Assembly (NCBI RefSeq): GCF_014650875.1
Contig: NZ_BMVU01000001.1
Span: forward strand, 434,001 to 498,000
DNA: 64,000 bases
Source: Streptomyces minutiscleroticus
Lineage (GTDB): Bacteria > Actinomycetota > Actinomycetes > Streptomycetales > Streptomycetaceae
Direction of reading: 5' to 3'
This document shows, piece after piece, positions 57,188 to 64,000 of this stretch. The position numbers and the translations under genes are program-made. Each line of letters opens with the position of its first letter. Position 1 is the first letter of the stretch. Under the pieces are notes generated by a model, which searched no databases, was not told the origin of the DNA, and worked only from the letters and a program-made list of their open reading frames with translations.

Positions 57188-58714
57188 TCAGCCCAGGTCG
57201 CCGGCGGCCGTCAGCTCGGCGAGCCGGACCAGGGTGCGCACCGCGGAGCCGGTGCCGCCCTTCGGGGTGTAGCCGAAGGGGGCCTGCTCGTTGAAGGCCG
57301 GGCCCGCGATGTCCAGGTGGGCCCACGAGATGCCCTCGCCGACGAACTCGCGCAGGAACAGGCCGGCCACCAGGCCGCCGCCCATGCGCTCGCCCATGTT
57401 GGCGATGTCGGCGGTCGCGGAGTCCATGCCCTTGCGCAGGTGCTCGGGCAGCGGCATCGGCCAGGCCGGCTCGCCGACCTCCTCGGCGGCCTCGTGGACG
57501 GCGGTGCGGAACGCGTCGTCGTTGGCCATGATGCCGAAGGTGCGGCTGCCGAGCGCGAGCATCATCGCGCCGGTCAGGGTCGCCACGTCGACGATCGCGT
57601 CCGGCTTCTCCTCGGAGGCCATCCACAGCGCGTCGGCCAGGACCAGGCGGCCCTCGGCGTCGGTGTTGAGCACCTCGACGGTCTTGCCGCTGTACATGCG
57701 CAGCACGTCGCCGGGGCGGGCGGCGGAGCCGGAGGGCATGTTCTCGGCGAGCGCCAGGTAGGCGGTGACGTTGACCTCCAGGCCGAGGCGGGCGGCGGCC
57801 ACGACCGCGGCGAACACGGCGGCGGCGCCGCTCATGTCGCACTTCATCGTCTCGTTGTGCCCGGCCGGCTTGAGCGAGATGCCGCCCGAGTCGTACGTGA
57901 TGCCCTTGCCGACGAAGGCCAGGTGCTTCTTCGCCTTGGAGGAGGTGTACGACAGCTTCACCAGGCGCGGGGGCGTGGCGGAGCCGGAGCCGACGCCGAG
58001 GATGCCGCCGTAGCCGCCCTTGGCCAGCGCCTTCTCGTCGAGCACCTGCACCTTCAGGCCGTGCTCCTTGGCCACGGTCTGCGCGATGGCGGCGAAGGCC
58101 GGCGGGTTGAGGTCGTTCGGCGGGGTGTTGATCAGGTCGCGGGCGCGGTTGAGCTCCTCCGACACGGTGACGGCGCGCTCGAGCGCGGCCTTGTAGGCCT
58201 TGTCGCGCGGCTTGCCGCCCAGGAGCACGGCCTCGCCGAGCGGGGCCTTGCCCTTCTTGGCGGCGTCCTTCCCGCCGTTCTCCTTGTACGCGTCGAACAC
58301 GTACGCGCCCAGCAGGGCGCCCTCGCCGATCACGCCCGCGTCCGCGGCGTCCGCGACCGGCAGGGCGAAGGCGGCCTTCTTGGCGCCGACGAGCGCGCGG
58401 GCCGCGGACCCGGCCGCGCGGCGCAGGGCGTCCGCGTCGAAGGAGCCGTCCTTCTCGGGGACCGCGCCCAGGCCGACCGCCACCACGACGGGGGCCTTGA
58501 AGCCGGAGGGGGCCGGCAGCTTCGTCACCTCGCCCTCGGCGCCGGAGGCGCCGAGGGTCTCCAGGACACCGGCGAGCTTGCCGTCGTAGGCCTTGTCCAC
58601 GGCCTCGGCGCCCGGCGCGACGACCGGTCCGTCGGTGCCCTTGGCGACACCGACGACGATCGCGTCGGCCCGCAGGCCCGACACCGCGGAGGTACTGAGA
58701 GTGAGAGCAGTCAC
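57188..58714 (-). CDS. pepA: Leucyl aminopeptidase (M17)
   Basis: 508 residues. The C-terminal M17 catalytic domain has the metal and active-site residues in KGITYDSGGISLKP (Lys270, Asp275, Lys282), MKCDMSGAA (Asp293) and NTDAEGRLVLADAL (350-363: Asp352, Glu354, Arg356). The N-terminal about 180 residues form the variable alpha/beta domain. It should be a cytoplasmic hexamer with two metal ions per subunit, releasing N-terminal residues. The GTG has no clear ribosome site. It is transcribed alone. Confidence 0.96.
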   Translation of the reverse strand: MTALTLSTSAVSGLRADAIVVGVAKGTDGPVVAPGAEAVDKAYDGKLAGVLETLGASGAEGEVTKLPAPSGFKAPVVVAVGLGAVPEKDGSFDADALRRAAGSAARALVGAKKAAFALPVADAADAGVIGEGALLGAYVFDAYKENGGKDAAKKGKAPLGEAVLLGGKPRDKAYKAALERAVTVSEELNRARDLINTPPNDLNPPAFAAIAQTVAKEHGLKVQVLDEKALAKGGYGGILGVGSGSATPPRLVKLSYTSSKAKKHLAFVGKGITYDSGGISLKPAGHNETMKCDMSGAAAVFAAVVAAARLGLEVNVTAYLALAENMPSGSAARPGDVLRMYSGKTVEVLNTDAEGRLVLADALWMASEEKPDAIVDVATLTGAMMLALGSRTFGIMANDDAFRTAVHEAAEEVGEPAWPMPLPEHLRKGMDSATADIANMGERMGGGLVAGLFLREFVGEGISWAHLDIAGPAFNEQAPFGYTPKGGTGSAVRTLVRLAELTAAGDLG

Positions 58715-58998
58715 GGTGGTGAAATCTCGCTTCCATTGAGTTGCTGTGGCCGGAGGGTGGGTCGACCGGGCCCTGAGCAGATCATGGAAACCCTAGAACG
58801 GGGCGATGAGACAGCCTGGACCGGGCCGGAGCGGTGCCCAGGACGAGCCTACGCGCGGGGTCGGGTTTCGCGGCTGCGCCGGAGCGGTTCGTTCCCGTGC
58901 GGCGTGGTGGCCGCGTTCCGTTGTGTGACGTCGTGTGCCCGGGAGCCGGGCGCGGATTCCCATGGGACCACGGCGGCGTCCCCCGTGTCCGCGCGGTA

Positions 58999-59030
58999 CG
59001 CCGTACGGGGTGCCCGCGTCCCGTACGGCG
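58999..59030 (-). terminator. Terminator downstream of cobS
   Basis: CGCCGTACGGG (58999-59009) pairs perfectly with CCCGTACGGCG (59020-59030), 48 bases after the cobS stop. The space 58715-58998 contains the pepA promoter region and no gene I can support. Confidence 0.75.
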
Positions 59031-59046
59031 GCGCACCGGGCTTCGG

Positions 59047-59061
59047 CTGACGGCCCGTCAG
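59047..59061. promoter_or_regulatory. Perfect 15-bp palindrome at the 3' side of cobS
   Basis: CTGACGG-C-CCGTCAG lies 17 bases after the cobS stop. The same core, with G at the centre, occurs upstream of cobT. Confidence 0.45.
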
Positions 59062-59077
59062 GGGCGGGGGCGGGGCC

Positions 59078-59863
59078 TCAGGGGCGCAGCGCCATGACGA
59101 CCAGGGCGGCGGTCGCGGCCGTCTCGGCGAGGCCGCCGAAGACGTCGCCGGTCACCCCGCCGAAGCGGCGGGTGCAGCGGGCCAGCAGGAGCTCCGCGGC
59201 GCCGCAGGCCGCGACGACGGCGAGCGCGGCCCGCGCCGCGCCCCAGGGGCCCGCGAGCGCGCCCGCGCCGGCGGCGGCGCACACCACCACGGCCGCGGTG
59301 GCCAGCGCCGCGGGCACCGGGACCGTGCCCGCGACGGCGGCCCCCAGCCCTTCCGGGCGGGCCGGGGGGACGCCCGTGCGCGCGGCGAGGGTGAGGGCGA
59401 GCCGGGCGGCGACCGCCGGCACCACGGCGGCCAGGGCGCCCCACGCCCACGACGCCTCGTACGCCCGGGAGAGCGCCGCCACCTGGGCGAGCAGGACGAG
59501 GACCAGCGTGACGACGCCGAACGGGCCGATGTCGGACTGCTTCATGATCCGCAGCGCGTCCTCGGCGGGCCTGCCGCTGCCGAGGCCGTCCGCGGTGTCC
59601 GCGAGGCCGTCGAGGTGCAGTCCCCGGGTCAGCACGGCCGGCACCGCCGCACTCGCCACGGCGGCGAGCAGCGGGCCGGCGCCCAGGGCCAGCGCCAGCA
59701 GTCCGGCGGCGGCCGAGCCGAGGCCGACCACGAGCCCCGCGACGGGCGCGCACACCATGCCGCCGCGCGCCGCCCCGCGGTCCCACCTGGCCACCCGCAC
59801 GGGCAGCACGGTGAGGGTCCCGAAGGCGAAGCGCAGGCCGTCCGGCCAGGGGTTTCTCGACAC
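59078..59863 (-). CDS. cobS: Adenosylcobinamide-GDP ribazoletransferase (cobalamin synthase)
   Basis: 261 residues, about six to seven membrane helices. Start WPDGLRFAFGTLTVLPV, then the conserved acidic loop HLDGLADTADGLGSGRPAEDALRIMKQSDIGPFGV that binds Mg, and the terminal RRFGGVTGDVFGGLAE loop. It joins AdoCbi-GDP from CobU to alpha-ribazole derived from CobT product, the last step of cobalamin assembly. The GTG has no ribosome site. TAGCCT on the minus strand ends six bases before it, so its mRNA may be leaderless despite following cobT by 138 bp. Confidence 0.95.
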   Translation of the reverse strand: MSRNPWPDGLRFAFGTLTVLPVRVARWDRGAARGGMVCAPVAGLVVGLGSAAAGLLALALGAGPLLAAVASAAVPAVLTRGLHLDGLADTADGLGSGRPAEDALRIMKQSDIGPFGVVTLVLVLLAQVAALSRAYEASWAWGALAAVVPAVAARLALTLAARTGVPPARPEGLGAAVAGTVPVPAALATAAVVVCAAAGAGALAGPWGAARAALAVVAACGAAELLLARCTRRFGGVTGDVFGGLAETAATAALVVMALRP

Positions 59864-60001
59864 GGGCGCAGGCTACGCCACGGCCGGGGCGGGGCCGGTC
59901 CGCGGCCTCGGCCCGGTGCACGGGGCGAGTGGCCGGGGTGCCGTCCGCCGGGGGAGGGCGGTCCCGTGGCGCGGTCCCGGGCCCGCCCGTCGCCCCGTGC
60001 C

Positions 60002-61147
60002 CTATGCGGCGCCCGAGGGGTTCCCGGCGTCCGGCGCCTCCGCCGTCTCCGGCTCCTCCACCGCTTCCGGCGTCTGGGGCGTCTTCGTCAGGGCCGTCGG
60101 GGCCGGGTGCTCGGGCAGTTCCGCCGACAGGGCGGCCGCCGCCTGGACCAGGGGGAGGGCGAGCAGGGCGCCCGTGCCCTCGCCGACCGTCACGCCGTGG
60201 TCGAGGAGGGGTTCGAGGGCCATCCGGTCCAGGGCCTTGGCCTGGGCCGGCTCCCCGCTGGCGTGACCCGCCAGCCACCAGTCCGGGGCCCGGAACGCCA
60301 CCCGCTGCCCGACCAGCGCGCACGCCGCCGACACCACGCCGTCCAGGATCACCGGCATCTTCCGCACGGCGCTCTGCAGCAGGAACCCGGTGATCGCGGC
60401 GAGGTCGGCGCCGCCCACCGTCGCCAGCAGCCGCAACTGGTCCCCGAGCACCGGACGGGCCCGGCGCAGCGCGTCCCGCACCGCCGCGCACTTGCGCATC
60501 CACGCCAGGTCGTCGATGGCCCGCCCGCCGCGCCCGGTGACCACCGAGGCGTCGGTCCCGCACAGCGCGGCGACCAGCACCGCCGCCGCCGTCGTCCCGC
60601 CCACGCTCAGGTCGCCGAGGACGACCAGGTCGGTGCCGGAGTCGGCCTCCTCGTCGGCGACCGCCATGCCCGCGCGGACGGCGGCCTCCGCCTCCTCCAG
60701 GGTCAGCGCGTCCTCGACGTCGATCCGGCCCGAGCCCCGGCGCACCCGGTGGCGCGTCACCTCCTCGGGCAGCCCCGCCGGGTCGCCGTCGAGCGCCATG
60801 TCCACCACGCGCACCGGCACGCCGAGCCGCCGGGCCAGCACCGCCACCGGGCTGCCGCCGTCGAGCACGTCCCGCACCAGCCGGCCGGCCGTGCCCGCGG
60901 GGCGCGCCGACACGTCCAGTCCGGCGACGCCGTGGTCGCCCGCGAACAGCACCACGCGCGGGTGCTCGATCGGCCGCACCGGCACGGCCGCCTGCGCCGC
61001 CGCCAGCCACTCACCCAGTTCGTCGAGCCGGCCCAGGGCCCCGGGGGGCACGGACAGCCGTTCCCGGCGGGCCTCGGCGTCACGGCGCACACCACCGTCC
61101 GGACGCTCGATCAGATCGGTGAAGTCGTCGAGATTAAGCGAGCTCAT
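60002..61147 (-). CDS. cobT: Nicotinate-nucleotide-dimethylbenzimidazole phosphoribosyltransferase
   Basis: 381 residues. The CobT fold is shown by PPGALGRLDELGEWLAAAQ, VLFAGDHGVAGLDVSA, VLGDLSVGGTTAAAVL, VVTGRGGRAIDD, ILDGVVSAACALV and MALEPLLDHGVTVGEGTGALLALPLVQAAA, the last holding the catalytic Glu region. The C-terminal 40 residues are an acidic/Pro-rich tail not needed for the enzyme. It activates the lower ligand of B12. TACTGT on the minus strand ends seven bases before the ATG with no ribosome site, so it is leaderless. A 19-bp palindrome sits 34 bp upstream. Confidence 0.95.
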   Translation of the reverse strand: MSSLNLDDFTDLIERPDGGVRRDAEARRERLSVPPGALGRLDELGEWLAAAQAAVPVRPIEHPRVVLFAGDHGVAGLDVSARPAGTAGRLVRDVLDGGSPVAVLARRLGVPVRVVDMALDGDPAGLPEEVTRHRVRRGSGRIDVEDALTLEEAEAAVRAGMAVADEEADSGTDLVVLGDLSVGGTTAAAVLVAALCGTDASVVTGRGGRAIDDLAWMRKCAAVRDALRRARPVLGDQLRLLATVGGADLAAITGFLLQSAVRKMPVILDGVVSAACALVGQRVAFRAPDWWLAGHASGEPAQAKALDRMALEPLLDHGVTVGEGTGALLALPLVQAAAALSAELPEHPAPTALTKTPQTPEAVEEPETAEAPDAGNPSGAA

Positions 61148-61181
61148 TCGCCGAACAGTACCGGCCGCGATCGAACACGGT

Positions 61182-61200
61182 CCCTGACGGGCCGTCAGGG
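61182..61200. promoter_or_regulatory. Perfect 19-bp palindrome upstream of cobT
   Basis: CCCTGACGG-G-CCGTCAGGG is symmetric and lies 34 bp from the cobT start, just upstream of its -10 hexamer. It is operator-like, but it could also act as a hairpin. No B12-riboswitch motifs accompany it. Confidence 0.5.
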
Positions 61201-61398
61201 GCGCGGAGGGGGAGGAAAGGCCCGCGTGCGCGGCGGTCCCGGCCCCTCCCGTCCCGCCGGCGGCGGCCGCTCCCGGCCCCCGGCCCGCCGGATCGGGTCA
61301 CGCCGCGTGAACCGCCGACCCCGGCACGTCATTGCATCGGGGGCACCCATCCCATACGTTCCGGTTCGCACGGATTGTCGTAGCGCCAGGAGCTGCCC

Positions 61399-62568
61399 AT
61401 GCCGCCCACCCCGCAGACCGTCGCAGCCCGCCGTGTCGCGTACCTCGGCGCACTCGCGCGGGGCACGGAGCGGTTCCACGAACCGCGCCGCCCCGACTGC
61501 CCCTGGTGCGGCTCCCGCCGCCTGCGCACCCGGCTGCGCACCGGCGACCTGCTCCAGGGCAAGCCCGGCACCTTCGTGGTCGACGAGTGCGAGGACTGCG
61601 CCCACGCCTTCCAGAACCCGCGCCTGACCGCCGAGGGACTCGCCTTCTACCACCGCGACCTGCGGCTGAACTCCGGCCCGGGGGCCTTCGCCGAGCGGTT
61701 CCTGCGCGGACGGGCGAACCGGGGCCGCCACCTCGCGGCGGCCCGCGCCATGCTCCCGTACCCCGAGCCCGAGAGCTGGCTGGACGTCGGCACGGGCCTC
61801 GGCCACTTCCCGGCCGCCGCCCGCGAGGTGCACCCGTACACGGCCTTCGACGGGACCGGCGCCGGCCGCGCCGTCGAGGTGGCGCGCACCGCCGGGCGGA
61901 TCGACGAGGCGCACCGCGGCCGCCTCACCGACCTCGCCGGACGGCTGAGCGCCCGCTACGACGTGGTCAGCATGTTCCACCACCTGGAACACAGCCCCGA
62001 CCCGCGCGAGGAGCTGTGCGCCGCGCTGCGCGTGCTGCGCCCCGGCGGCCACCTGCTGATCGAGGTGCCGGACCCCGCCTGCGCGTTCGGGATGCTGCTC
62101 GGCAAGTGGTGGGTGGCCTACGACCAGCCCCGCCACCTGCACCTCATCCCGCTGCACAACCTGCTCGGCGAACTGGAGCGGCTGGGCTGCTCCGTCGTCC
62201 GCACCGACCGGCGCGAGCCGCACGTCCCGTACGACCTGACCGGCGCGCTGGCCCTCGCCATCGGGCACCGGCTGCCCGGCGCCGACGAGCCGTGGTACCC
62301 CGTCCCGCCGTCCGAGCTCCAGCGCACCGTGCGCACGGTCCTCACCCGGGCCGCCGTGCCGGTGCTCGCCTCCGCGGCCGTCGTGGACCACGCCCTCGCC
62401 CCGCTGCTGCGGCGCACCCGCTTCTCGAACGCGTACCGGCTCATCGCCCGCAAGAACCCGGAACCGCCCCCGCTGTGGCCCGGCCACGAGGAGGGGGCGT
62501 CCGCCGACGGCACGGACGCCGGCGGACGGGGCGCCAGGAGGAGGAGCGCCGGGGGAACGGACGCCTGA
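61399..62568 (+). CDS. Class I SAM methyltransferase with zinc-ribbon-like N-terminus
   Basis: 389 residues. Two CxxC pairs (CPWC 34-37 and CEDC 64-67) probably bind zinc, as in several actinobacterial methyltransferases. A SAM domain follows (LDVGTGLGHF, ALRVLRPGGHLLIEVPDPA), then a C-terminal region with PRHLHLIPLHNL. The C-terminal Arg/Gly/Ala tail is low-complexity. The substrate is unknown. It stands between cobT and cobU on the opposite strand and need not take part in B12 synthesis. AGGAG precedes the ATG. The stop codon lies in the stem of a shared terminator. Confidence 0.82.
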   Translation: MPPTPQTVAARRVAYLGALARGTERFHEPRRPDCPWCGSRRLRTRLRTGDLLQGKPGTFVVDECEDCAHAFQNPRLTAEGLAFYHRDLRLNSGPGAFAERFLRGRANRGRHLAAARAMLPYPEPESWLDVGTGLGHFPAAAREVHPYTAFDGTGAGRAVEVARTAGRIDEAHRGRLTDLAGRLSARYDVVSMFHHLEHSPDPREELCAALRVLRPGGHLLIEVPDPACAFGMLLGKWWVAYDQPRHLHLIPLHNLLGELERLGCSVVRTDRREPHVPYDLTGALALAIGHRLPGADEPWYPVPPSELQRTVRTVLTRAAVPVLASAAVVDHALAPLLRRTRFSNAYRLIARKNPEPPPLWPGHEEGASADGTDAGGRGARRRSAGGTDA

Positions 62569-62645
62569 GCGCCCCGGGCCGTACGGGACGCGCCGGTCCG
62601 GGGCGGGGCGGTACGGGACGGGCGCCGGGCCGGGGCGCTCAGGCG
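62562..62645. terminator. Shared terminator enclosing both convergent stop codons
   Basis: CGCCTGAGCGCCCCG (62562-62576) pairs perfectly with its complement at 62631-62645. Each arm holds the final Ala codon and TGA of one gene (methyltransferase and cobU). The loop also has GTACGGGACG twice (62581-62590, 62611-62620). Confidence 0.8.
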
Positions 62646-63841
62646 CCCTTCAGCGGCAGCGCCTGCCCCGCCACCACCAGCAGCACGTGCTCGCACTCGG
62701 CCGCGAACGCCGCGTTCAGACGGCCCAGTTCGTCGCGGTAGCGGCGGCCGGAGGCGGTCGCGGGGACGATGCCGGAGCCCACCTCGTTGGAGACGGCGAC
62801 GACCGTGCGGCGGGTGTGCCGCACCGCCTCCGCCAGCTCCCCGACGCGGGTCCGCAGCTCCCGCTCGCCGCCGCCCGCCCACTCCGCGTCGTCCCAGGCG
62901 CCCACCGCGTCCATGGCGTCGGTCAGCCACAGCGACAGGCAGTCGATCAGCAGCGGCGGCCCGTCGTCCTTCAGGAGCGGGACGAGGTCGCAGGTCTCGG
63001 CGGTGCGCCAGGAGCCGGGCCGCCGCTCCCGGTGGGCGTGCACGCGCGCCGCCCACTCGCCGTCGCCGTTCCGCGTCCCGCCCGTCGCCACGTACAGCAC
63101 GTCCGGGAACGCCTCCAGGCGCCGCTCCGCCTCCGCCGACTTGCCCGAGCGGGCGCCGCCCAGCACCAGCGTGCGGCGCGGCACGTCCGGCACGTCCTCG
63201 TACGCGCCCACGATCAGCGTGCTGCCGTCCGGCACCGCCCGCGCCCCGGCGGCCGCGAGGCGGCGCCGCAGCTCCGCGCCGGGCGGCACGTCGTGGTCGA
63301 GGTGCACGGCGACCACGTCCGTGGTCGGCCCGACGGCGCCGGCCGCCCGCAGCCGGGCCAGGGCGTCGGGCCGCCCGAGCACGTCCGCGAGGACCATGCC
63401 GTACACGCCGGGCGCCTCGCCGGGCGCCGCGGGGGCCGCGCCCGGCGGCAGGTAGAGCAGCCGCTCCCCGTCCGGGCCCGTCACCGCGTACCCGGTGCCC
63501 GGCGCGTCCATCGGCACCGCCCGCACCCGGTGCCCCGTCAGCAGCGCCAGCTCCCGCCCGTCGGGCACCCGGGCCGGCTGCGGCAGACCCGCCGGGATCT
63601 CGACCGGGGGACCGTCGTGCGGATGCGTGAGCAGCACCTGCCGTACGCCGCCCAGCGAGTGCCCGGCGCGGGCGGCCGCCAGGACGGCGCCGGGCGTGAG
63701 GTCGAGCAGCAGCGTGCCGTCCACGAGCAGCGCGGTCGCCGCGCGCGCCTGCGCGCCGTGCGCGGTGGCGCAGGAGGCGCAGGGGCAGTCGGGGCGGGGC
63801 AGGCCCGCGGGGGCACCGGTGCCGAGCAGTGTCAGTTCCAC
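62639..63841 (-). CDS. cobU: Adenosylcobinamide kinase/guanylyltransferase fused to a degenerate metallo-beta-lactamase-like domain
   Basis: 400 residues. Residues about 225-400 are CobU: P-loop GGARSGKS (228-235), His270 in HAHRERRP where GMP attaches, LLIDCLSLWLTDAM and VVAVSNEVGSGIVP. Residues 1-220 look like a PhnP-like metallo-beta-lactamase fold with CPCASC (19-24), but the HxHxDH metal site is reduced to THPHDG (72-77), so hydrolase activity is doubtful. Such fusions occur in other streptomycetes. CobU phosphorylates adenosylcobinamide and forms AdoCbi-GDP for CobS. It works with cobS and cobT nearby but is not in their transcript. GTG 63841 with no clear ribosome site. Confidence 0.9.
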   Translation of the reverse strand: MELTLLGTGAPAGLPRPDCPCASCATAHGAQARAATALLVDGTLLLDLTPGAVLAAARAGHSLGGVRQVLLTHPHDGPPVEIPAGLPQPARVPDGRELALLTGHRVRAVPMDAPGTGYAVTGPDGERLLYLPPGAAPAAPGEAPGVYGMVLADVLGRPDALARLRAAGAVGPTTDVVAVHLDHDVPPGAELRRRLAAAGARAVPDGSTLIVGAYEDVPDVPRRTLVLGGARSGKSAEAERRLEAFPDVLYVATGGTRNGDGEWAARVHAHRERRPGSWRTAETCDLVPLLKDDGPPLLIDCLSLWLTDAMDAVGAWDDAEWAGGGERELRTRVGELAEAVRHTRRTVVAVSNEVGSGIVPATASGRRYRDELGRLNAAFAAECEHVLLVVAGQALPLKGA

Positions 63842-63954
63842 GGTGCCGATTTTTCCGTGTCCCCGCAGGTCTTGCGCGCCCGGCTAGGCTTCGGACGGGG
63901 AGTGGGATCTTGTCCGGCCCCCGCTCGGCAGCGAGTTCACACTGGGAGGCGTAC

Positions 63955-64000
63955 ATGGCGGCATGGACGTGGCGGTTCGAGAAGGCCGACGGGACGGAGG
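63955..64000 (+). CDS. Conserved small protein, 5' end only (truncated by window edge)
   Basis: ATG 63955 with GGGAGG at 63944-63949 opens a frame reading MAAWTWRFEKADGTE to the window edge. I recall homologous about 85-residue acidic hypotheticals starting this way in Streptomyces. No function known. Confidence 0.75.
   Translation, partial: MAAWTWRFEKADGTE

Noticed and set aside
61147..63950. Cobalamin riboswitch upstream of cobT or cobU
   Set aside because: I looked for the B12-box-like conserved motifs in the short leader regions and found none. cobT appears leaderless, leaving no room for one.

Overview
The window is a high-GC (roughly 70 percent or more) chromosomal segment in which genes lie close together on both strands, with the codon bias, GTG starts, Tat/Sec exported enzymes, ANTAR proteins and FCD/TetR/WYL regulators typical of Streptomyces. 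Gene content and order (maltose locus, glnII, glnA, lipA-lipB, pyruvate dehydrogenase genes, pepA, cobS/cobT) match, from memory, the conserved core region between the maltose operon and the cobalamin genes of model streptomycetes. I see no tRNA, rRNA, insertion sequence, prophage or CRISPR array.

Region 1 (1-12156) is an alpha-glucan utilisation block on the plus strand: the end of the maltodextrin-binding protein MalE, permeases MalF and MalG, a cytoplasmic GH13 alpha-glucosidase, a secreted alpha-amylase and a giant 1807-residue secreted amylase-pullulanase. The two secreted-enzyme promoters share one layout (TTGCTG, 18 bp, TACGKT with CTTGC-type inverted repeats in the spacer), consistent with a LacI-family maltose repressor. 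The ABC ATPase is not encoded here.

Region 2 (12228-24437) holds a receiver/PP2C phosphatase, a small tautomerase, a TetR regulator, a sigma-like membrane-anchored protein, a frameshifted TPR gene, an exported GH89 alpha-N-acetylglucosaminidase, a lipoprotein, a DUF1996 secreted protein and a winged-helix regulator. The regulator is preceded by a candidate cysteine-containing leader peptide and a perfect 16-bp palindrome.

Region 3 (24884-35150) is bracketed by the two glutamine synthetases glnII and glnA. Each is preceded by a four-box GlnR operator of identical length (38 bp) placed exactly 99 bp before the start codon. Between them lie a secreted double-psi-barrel-like protein, an ArsC-family reductase ending in a 22-bp tandem repeat, a four-gene signalling block (stand-alone CheB, CheR-PAS with a heptad coil, two GAF-ANTAR proteins), an alpha/beta hydrolase and a small membrane protein.

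Region 4 (35363-49550) has an RDD protein, a DUF4191 membrane protein, lipoate genes lipA and lipB, an NsdA-like helix-turn-helix/TPR regulator, an FAD oxidoreductase, a TIGR01777-type epimerase, a GNAT, a TetR regulator, a MarP-type membrane serine protease, a peptidoglycan amidase, a DUF4240 protein and a WYL regulator.

Region 5 (49687-64000) has pyruvate dehydrogenase E1 (aceE), a GntR/FCD regulator, the two-lipoyl-domain E2 and lpdA, so lipoate synthesis and the lipoylated complex lie about 15 kb apart. It continues with leucyl aminopeptidase, cobS, cobT, a SAM methyltransferase, a cobU fused to a degenerate metallo-beta-lactamase-like domain, and the start of a small conserved gene. Strong hairpin terminators separate most units, and at least ten genes appear to be transcribed as leaderless mRNAs.
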